Part shown: positions 59,245-64,000 of the stretch, in pieces
Layout: every line of letters starts with the position of its first letter
Numbering within the stretch: position 1 is the stretch's first letter
Source: Mycobacterium sp. 141
GTDB taxonomy: Bacteria > Actinomycetota > Actinomycetes > Mycobacteriales > Mycobacteriaceae
Reading direction: 5' to 3'
Assembly: GCF_000382405.1 (NCBI RefSeq)
Contig: NZ_KB908257.1
Span: 1-64,000 of the forward strand
DNA: 64,000 nucleotides
Made by a program: the position numbers and the translations under genes
Notes under the pieces: generated by a model
Databases searched by the model: none
Told to the model about the DNA's origin: nothing
The model's input: only the letters and a program-made list of their open reading frames with translations

Positions 59245-60834
59245 ATGGCGGACGACGCGAATCGCCTTCCCGTAGAAGACCGGGCGGAATTGCTGCGAAT
59301 CACCCGATCACGCCAGGTTTCCCATGGTCAGGGGGTGCGGGCCAGGGTGGTGCTCGACTGCGCTGAGATGGGCGTCGCCGAGGCCGCGCGGCGCGCATCG
59401 GTCAGCACCACTTCGGTGAGTCGGTGGTGGCGCACCTACCGGCACGGCGGGGTGGAGGCGCTGCTGGCCGTAACCTCGCCGCAGGGTCGTCCGACGGTGA
59501 CCGAGGAGATGGTGCGCGCGGTGCTCGGTTGTTCGCTCACCGCGCCGCCGGACGGTCGTGACCGGTGGACCACCCGCTCCGTGGCCGAGGCGACCGGGGT
59601 CAGTCAGGCGACGGTGAGCCGGATCCGCCGCCAGCACTTCCCTCCCGCAACTGACCTCGATGTGGGCGAGAAGACGCTGATCCTGAGCTATGTCGACGTC
59701 GGCGCCGCAGGTTGCGCACTCGGCTTCGAACGCGAGGCGGGCGAGTCGACGGGCGCGGCACCGCTGGCGACCCTGACCGAGGCCGTCGAGACAGTGCTGT
59801 GCGCCGCGTTGCTGCGTCGTCCGCCTACCGCGAGTTCACCCGACGGCGACACACTGGCCCTGCTCCGGCGCGCCGAACGCGAATGGCTCCCCGAGGCGCC
59901 GGTGACGCTCGTGGTGGATGTGCCATTGGATTCACCTGCCCGGCGCTGGCTCACCCGGCATCCGACGGTGACGGCGCTCGCCCGCCCCGGGCCCGAATGG
60001 CCGGCACAGCTGCACCGGCTCGCCGCGCGCATCGCACCCACCCAGCTGCGGGAGCTACGGGCGCTGCAGGACCGGATCCGCGACGCGGCCGCCATGACGG
60101 GCGCCGACCGCCCATGGACGTTCACCTGGAGCCGGAGCCTGCCCCGCACCGCACCGCCGCCCGAGCCGGTGCCGGCCGCACAGGCCTCGGTCCAGGACAT
60201 CTCGGATACCGTGGCCGCGCTGTGCTCGGCGATCGCCGACTGCGGGCTGAGCACCGGCGAGGCGATCTCGGTGCGTCTGATCTCTGGACTCTCGGGACTG
60301 TCCCGCCCGCGCACCACCGAGGTGCTGAACTACCTGGCCGAACAGGCGATCCTCGACCGCCGGGCGGGTCACCTGCGGCTACCCACCCCCACTCCGCGCG
60401 ACGTGATCGAGACGTACACGGCGCGCGGAGTGCTGGGCACGGTGCTGGTGCGGACCATGGCCGCGCAGCGGATCTCGCCGCCGGCCTATGTGGACACCAC
60501 GCTGGCCCGGATCTCGGTATGCGCCAAGCACCATCTCGACGCCGAGACATACGCCCTGGACATGGATCTGCAGGACCAGCTGGCACTGGCCGCCGGAATG
60601 CCGCGGATCAGCTGGATGTTCGTGCAGCTCACCGCGCAGGTCCGGCTGTTCATCGCGATCCTGGGGCTGGACTACCGGTATCCGACCGCGGAGATCATCG
60701 CCGACGATCAGCGGATCATCGACGAGATCCGGAGCCAGGACCCGGCGCGGGCCGTGGAGGCCTGGCGGACCAAGGTGGACAACTGCGTGCGGTACATGCT
60801 CGGCCAGCTCAACGTCGAGCACCCGCAGATGTAA
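59245..60834 (+). CDS. Regulator: IS630-transposase-derived region fused to GntR wHTH and FCD domains
   Basis: 529 residues from ATG 59245 (59164 is a possible earlier start). Residues 10-135 carry two homeodomain-like HTHs of IS630 style (AAEARRASVSTTSVSRWWRTY-like, and SVAEATGVSQATVSRIRRQ). Residues 145-265 resemble a decayed DDE fold: SYVDVG for the first Asp, LVVDVPLDSPARRWLTRHP for the second, with the catalytic Glu region degenerate. Residues 315-370 are a winged HTH and 380-520 an FCD domain (MDLQDQLALAAGMPRI, ADDQRIIDEI), in which both usual His ligands are Gln. Divergent from the demethylase operon and upstream of the deaminase operon, it probably controls both. Confidence 0.78.
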   Translation: MADDANRLPVEDRAELLRITRSRQVSHGQGVRARVVLDCAEMGVAEAARRASVSTTSVSRWWRTYRHGGVEALLAVTSPQGRPTVTEEMVRAVLGCSLTAPPDGRDRWTTRSVAEATGVSQATVSRIRRQHFPPATDLDVGEKTLILSYVDVGAAGCALGFEREAGESTGAAPLATLTEAVETVLCAALLRRPPTASSPDGDTLALLRRAEREWLPEAPVTLVVDVPLDSPARRWLTRHPTVTALARPGPEWPAQLHRLAARIAPTQLRELRALQDRIRDAAAMTGADRPWTFTWSRSLPRTAPPPEPVPAAQASVQDISDTVAALCSAIADCGLSTGEAISVRLISGLSGLSRPRTTEVLNYLAEQAILDRRAGHLRLPTPTPRDVIETYTARGVLGTVLVRTMAAQRISPPAYVDTTLARISVCAKHHLDAETYALDMDLQDQLALAAGMPRISWMFVQLTAQVRLFIAILGLDYRYPTAEIIADDQRIIDEIRSQDPARAVEAWRTKVDNCVRYMLGQLNVEHPQM

Positions 60835-60973
60835 GCGGCTCCCGTCGTGCTCATGGCCGAATGCTGCCACAGCGCGGCAGCCAGGCACGGCGACAGTGAA
60901 GTAGCGGGTTCCTCTCCACGCAATTCTGACTCAAGAAACCAGCCTCGAAGAACAAAACCGAAAACTCTTGTGA

Positions 60974-61056
60974 CAGTGCAATGGCACTGATACCGTCCTC
61001 TGTGTTGATCGATAAAAGCCAGTTCAAGTCATGTGAAATGTCACATAGTGATCAAC
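60974..61056. promoter_or_regulatory. Palindromes upstream of the deaminase operon
   Basis: CAGTGC-AATG-GCACTG (60974-60989) and ATGTGA-AATG-TCACAT (61031-61046) share a 6-4-6 layout with the same AATG centre. GTTGATC (61004-61010) and GATCAAC (61050-61056) form a wider inverted pair around the second. Likely operators of the regulator encoded at 59245-60834; binding is inferred. The gap 60835-61090 holds no gene. Confidence 0.55.
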
Positions 61057-61090
61057 GCAGAGCCGCTAGATACCCGAGGAGACCAGCTCG

Positions 61091-61990
61091 ATGACCGACA
61101 AGCCCTGGCGCGGAATTCACGTCGCAACCGCCCTTCCCCTCAACGACGACCTCTCCATCGACTGGGACGCCTGGGCCGATGAGGTGACCTGGCTCGCCGC
61201 GAACGGCATGGACGGCGTCACCCCGAACGGCTCGCTGGGCGAGTACCAGACGCTGACCCCGGAGGAGCGCTACAAGGTCGTCTCCGTCGCCACCGAGGTC
61301 GCCCCCGCGGGCTTCCGCGTGATGGCCGGCTGCGGCGCCTACGGCGCGCTCGAGTCCGTCCGCGCTGCCGAGCAGGCCGCCGAGGCGGGCGCGCAGTCCA
61401 TCATGCTGCTGCCGCCGAACACCTACCGCGCTGAGCGCGAGGCCGTCATCGACCACTACCGCCGCGTCGCCGCCGTCGGGCTGCCGATCGTCGCCTACAA
61501 CAACCCGCTGGACACCAAGATCGACATGAAGCCCGATCTGCTCGCCGAACTGCACGGCCTGGGCTACATCAAGGGCGTCAAGGAGTTCACCGGTGACGTC
61601 CGCCGAATCTACGAGATCAAGGAGCTCGCGCCCGACCTCGACGTGCTGGTCGGCACCGACGATGTCTTGCTCGAGGTCGGCCTGGCCGGTGCGGTCGGTT
61701 GGGTCTCCGGCTACACCAACGCCTTCCCGAACGCCTGCAGGAAGCTCTACGACCTCGCCACCTCCGGCAATGTCGCCGACCTGGCAGAGGGCCTGAAGCT
61801 CTACCGCGATCTGCACCCGCTGCTGCGCTGGGACTCCAAGACCGAGTTCGTCCAGGCCATCAAGCTGTCGATGGACATGGTCGGACGCAAGGGTGGAATC
61901 TGCCGTCCGCCGCGCACCCCGCTCTCGCCCGAGATGGCAGCGCGGGTGACCAAGGCGACCGAGTACGCAGTCTCCTGCGGCTACAACTGA
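61091..61990 (+). CDS. DHDPS-family deaminase/aldolase (pyrroline-hydroxycarboxylate deaminase-like)
   Basis: 299 residues; TIM-barrel lyase of the dihydrodipicolinate synthase family. Schiff-base Lys in IKGVKEFTGD (near residue 165), Tyr in IVAYNNPLD, and the substrate-binding TPNGSLGEYQTLT. With the following reductase and aldehyde dehydrogenase it matches the family that converts delta1-pyrroline-4-hydroxy-2-carboxylate to alpha-ketoglutarate semialdehyde in hydroxyproline breakdown; another 2-keto-acid lyase role cannot be excluded. Stop is 3 bp before the next start. Confidence 0.82.
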   Translation: MTDKPWRGIHVATALPLNDDLSIDWDAWADEVTWLAANGMDGVTPNGSLGEYQTLTPEERYKVVSVATEVAPAGFRVMAGCGAYGALESVRAAEQAAEAGAQSIMLLPPNTYRAEREAVIDHYRRVAAVGLPIVAYNNPLDTKIDMKPDLLAELHGLGYIKGVKEFTGDVRRIYEIKELAPDLDVLVGTDDVLLEVGLAGAVGWVSGYTNAFPNACRKLYDLATSGNVADLAEGLKLYRDLHPLLRWDSKTEFVQAIKLSMDMVGRKGGICRPPRTPLSPEMAARVTKATEYAVSCGYN

Positions 61991-61993
61991 GTC

Positions 61994-62956
61994 ATGGCCA
62001 CGCCGGACTTTCTCCCTGCGGACGAGTTGAAAGCTCTCGCAAGCGAGGCGGAAGCGGTCGATTTTCTTTACGACGCTTTGAAGTCCGGCGTCGTCGACCC
62101 TGAATCCGACGCCCCACGACTGTTTTCTCCCGCGCCCGGCGGTGAGTTCCTACTCATGCCGGGCTGCGGGACCGAATACTGCGGCGTCAAAGTGATCACC
62201 GTGGCGCCGGAGAACCCGCGCCGCGGCAAGCCCAAGATCCAGGGTGTGTACGTCTTGGTGGGGAGCGACGACCTCACTCCCCGCGTACTGATGGACGGTC
62301 CGGAGCTCACCCTGCTCCGGACCCCCGCGGTGAGCATTCTCGCGATCCGTGAGTTGCTCCGGCTGGGGTCACGACGCCCGGAAGGACCACTGAAAGTCGT
62401 CGTCTACGGCACCGGCCCGCAGGCCTTGCGGCACATGGAAGTGCTCGACAACGTCGTCGGTCCGATCGACGCCGCCGTGATCGGACGGCGGCAGGAAGCG
62501 GTGGCACGCCTGGTCGAGCAAGGCAGCGCGGCCGGGCTGCGGGTGCGGTCGGGTACCGCCGACGACGTGCCCTCCGCGGCGGTGGTGCTGACCGCCACCA
62601 GCTCCTCGACCCCGGTGTTGGACGACGCTCTCATCGCGCCCGACACGGTGGTCGCCGCGATGGGCGCACACGGTCCGCAGAACGCCGAGCTTCCCCCCGA
62701 ACTCATCCGTCGCGCCGATGTCGTGGTGGAGGGCCGGGCTTCGGCAATGCGCGAAGCCGGAAACCTGCTTGCAGCCCGCACCGCGGCGGAGTGGGCCGAC
62801 CATCCGATTGCCAACCTGGCCGACCTCGTGACCGGACGGCTGCGCCGCCGCGCCGGCGTTCCTGCCGTCTTTTCCGGGGTGGGGATGGCATGGGAAGACC
62901 TCGTGGTCGCCGCCGCCATCTACGAGAAGTACCGCAAGTCGCACACCCGAACCTGA
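61994..62956 (+). CDS. Ornithine cyclodeaminase/mu-crystallin family reductase
   Basis: 320 residues with the family's NAD(P)-binding fold (LKVVVYGTGPQALRHMEVL, about residues 133-151) and ALVLTATSSSTPVL-type segment. Relatives in hydroxyproline gene clusters are delta1-pyrroline-2-carboxylate reductases giving L-proline. Expected cytosolic. In operon with the deaminase and aldehyde dehydrogenase. Confidence 0.82.
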   Translation: MATPDFLPADELKALASEAEAVDFLYDALKSGVVDPESDAPRLFSPAPGGEFLLMPGCGTEYCGVKVITVAPENPRRGKPKIQGVYVLVGSDDLTPRVLMDGPELTLLRTPAVSILAIRELLRLGSRRPEGPLKVVVYGTGPQALRHMEVLDNVVGPIDAAVIGRRQEAVARLVEQGSAAGLRVRSGTADDVPSAAVVLTATSSSTPVLDDALIAPDTVVAAMGAHGPQNAELPPELIRRADVVVEGRASAMREAGNLLAARTAAEWADHPIANLADLVTGRLRRRAGVPAVFSGVGMAWEDLVVAAAIYEKYRKSHTRT

Positions 62957-62991
62957 TAGACCAACGCCAAGCCCACGCCAAGGAGCCGGAC

Positions 62992-64000
62992 ATGACTGAA
63001 ACTTCCCCACACGTCGACGAACTGGTGGCCGCGGCCGTCGCGGCCGGTGACACCTGGGCCGCGACGGATGCGGCGGAGCGCGCCAAGATCTTGTACGCCG
63101 TGGCCGATGCGCTGGACGCCGACGCCGACCACCTGGTCCCGATCGCGCAGGCCGAGACCAACCTGGCCGAGGCGCGGCTGCGCGGCGAGCTCAAGCGCAC
63201 CACCTTTCAGCTGCGCATCCTGGCCGACGTCGCCGCCGCGGGAGAGCACCTCGATGTCCGCGTCGACCACGCCGATGCCGACTGGCCGATGGGCGCTGCC
63301 CGCCCGGATCTTCGTCGTACCTCGGTGCCGCTCGGCCCGGTCGTCGTGTGGGGCGCCTCGAACTTCCCGTTCGCGTTCAGCGTCGCGGGCGGCGACACCG
63401 CCGCAGCTCTGGCGGCCGGTTGCCCGGTGATCTACAAGGCGCACCGCGGCCACCCGAGACTTTCCGACGCGACCGCCGCAATCGTCATCAGCGCGCTCAG
63501 GGAAGCGGGTGCACCGGATGGCCTGTTCAGCGTCATCCACACCCAGGACGAGGGCCGCGCCGCGCTGAGCCACCCGGACGTCAAGGCGGGCGCCTTCACC
63601 GGTGGCATCCCCGGCGGTCGTGCCCTGTTCGACCTGGCCCAGTCGCGCCCCGAGCCGATCCCGTTCTACGGCGAACTCGGCAGCGTCAACCCGGTCTTCG
63701 TCACCGCGGCCGCTGCCGCCAAGCGCGGCCAGCAGATCGTCGACGGCTTCGTCGGCTCGTTCACGATGGGCCAGGGCCAGTTCTGCACCAAGCCTGGCCT
63801 GCTGATGGTCCCGGCCGACTCGGGGCTGACCGAACTGCTCGGCGCGGCCCCGCTGCCCGACGGCCACAAGCTGCTCAACACCGGCATCGCGGCCGGGCAC
63901 CACGAAACCCGCGAGGGTCTGCAAGCCCGCGACGACGTGGAGTTGCTCGCCGGCGGCGGGGGAGAGGTCGACCCGCCCGCGGCCACCCTGCTGGCCACTG
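62992..64000 (+). CDS. Aldehyde dehydrogenase, partial (alpha-ketoglutarate semialdehyde type)
   Basis: 336 codons visible, cut by the window end; ATG 62992 behind AAGGAG. Class of NADP-dependent ALDH: VVVWGASNFPFAFSVAGGDTAAALAAGCPVIYKAH, ELGSVNPVFV with the catalytic Glu, and GQGQFCTKPGL with the catalytic Cys. The phrase GASNFPFAFSVAGGDTA is typical of alpha-ketoglutarate semialdehyde dehydrogenases, the last step of hydroxyproline breakdown to 2-oxoglutarate. Confidence 0.9.
   Translation, partial: MTETSPHVDELVAAAVAAGDTWAATDAAERAKILYAVADALDADADHLVPIAQAETNLAEARLRGELKRTTFQLRILADVAAAGEHLDVRVDHADADWPMGAARPDLRRTSVPLGPVVVWGASNFPFAFSVAGGDTAAALAAGCPVIYKAHRGHPRLSDATAAIVISALREAGAPDGLFSVIHTQDEGRAALSHPDVKAGAFTGGIPGGRALFDLAQSRPEPIPFYGELGSVNPVFVTAAAAAKRGQQIVDGFVGSFTMGQGQFCTKPGLLMVPADSGLTELLGAAPLPDGHKLLNTGIAAGHHETREGLQARDDVELLAGGGGEVDPPAATLLAT

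Overview
The window is high-GC actinobacterial DNA and matches a rapidly growing mycobacterium (Mycolicibacterium type). The genes dcd, udgA, galU, an aspC homologue, a large Fe-S reductase, a LuxR-type IniR homologue, an Rv0340-like gene, iniB-iniA-iniC, lpqJ and an AnsP2-like permease occur in nearly the order known from the Rv0321-Rv0346c region of M. tuberculosis. No species can be named from the sequence alone.

Positions 1-12422 are accessory DNA stacked behind a tRNA-Gly(CCC) gene (12349-12422, minus strand). The 3' half of that tRNA is copied at 1623-1684 and again at 5982-6024, so at least two whole elements and part of a third sit in tandem. Each carries a tyrosine integrase, and each integrase is damaged in a different way: catalytic Tyr changed to Cys, truncation plus an internal TGA, and a conserved Trp changed to TAG. 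The cargo looks like bacterial conflict genes: a TIR-like (CAP12/Pycsar-type) effector with a frameshift in a C6 tract, an LPO_1073/Vpar_1526-like protein with a small membrane partner, an uncharacterised two-gene unit, a DUF5677-like protein, a DUF6414 protein and a serine recombinase.

Positions 12470-28215 are mostly chromosomal backbone: nucleotide and sugar-nucleotide enzymes (dcd, udgA, galU), a DUF7159 membrane protein, a decayed P450, small enzymes, a YibE/F transporter and a lipase. A compact operon at 21996-26935 (GT2 synthase, 54-residue membrane protein, acyltransferase-SGNH fusion, GH26 lipoprotein) looks like a synthase-dependent acylated polysaccharide locus that could draw on UDP-sugars from GalU and UdgA.

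Positions 28337-48674 hold the iniBAC region: Fe-S reductase, iniR and iniBAC, flanked on each side by a paralogous Hsp70-like membrane protein. Two further small proteins with Thr-rich tails follow, and these membrane proteins share a PWY/PWH motif just before the membrane segment. Repeats of CCCCTAAT lie upstream of both the Rv0340-like gene and iniB and are candidate operators.

Positions 49018-64000 hold an amino-acid permease with a GntR regulator, a cutinase, a PrsW-type protease and a catabolic cluster at the right end. That cluster has an Old-Yellow-Enzyme-type demethylase, an MFS transporter, a FAD monooxygenase, an unusual regulator joining an IS630-like transposase-derived region to a GntR/FCD module, a DHDPS-family deaminase, an ornithine-cyclodeaminase-like reductase and an aldehyde dehydrogenase cut by the window end. 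Its composition fits catabolism of hydroxyproline or N-methylproline/betaine compounds.
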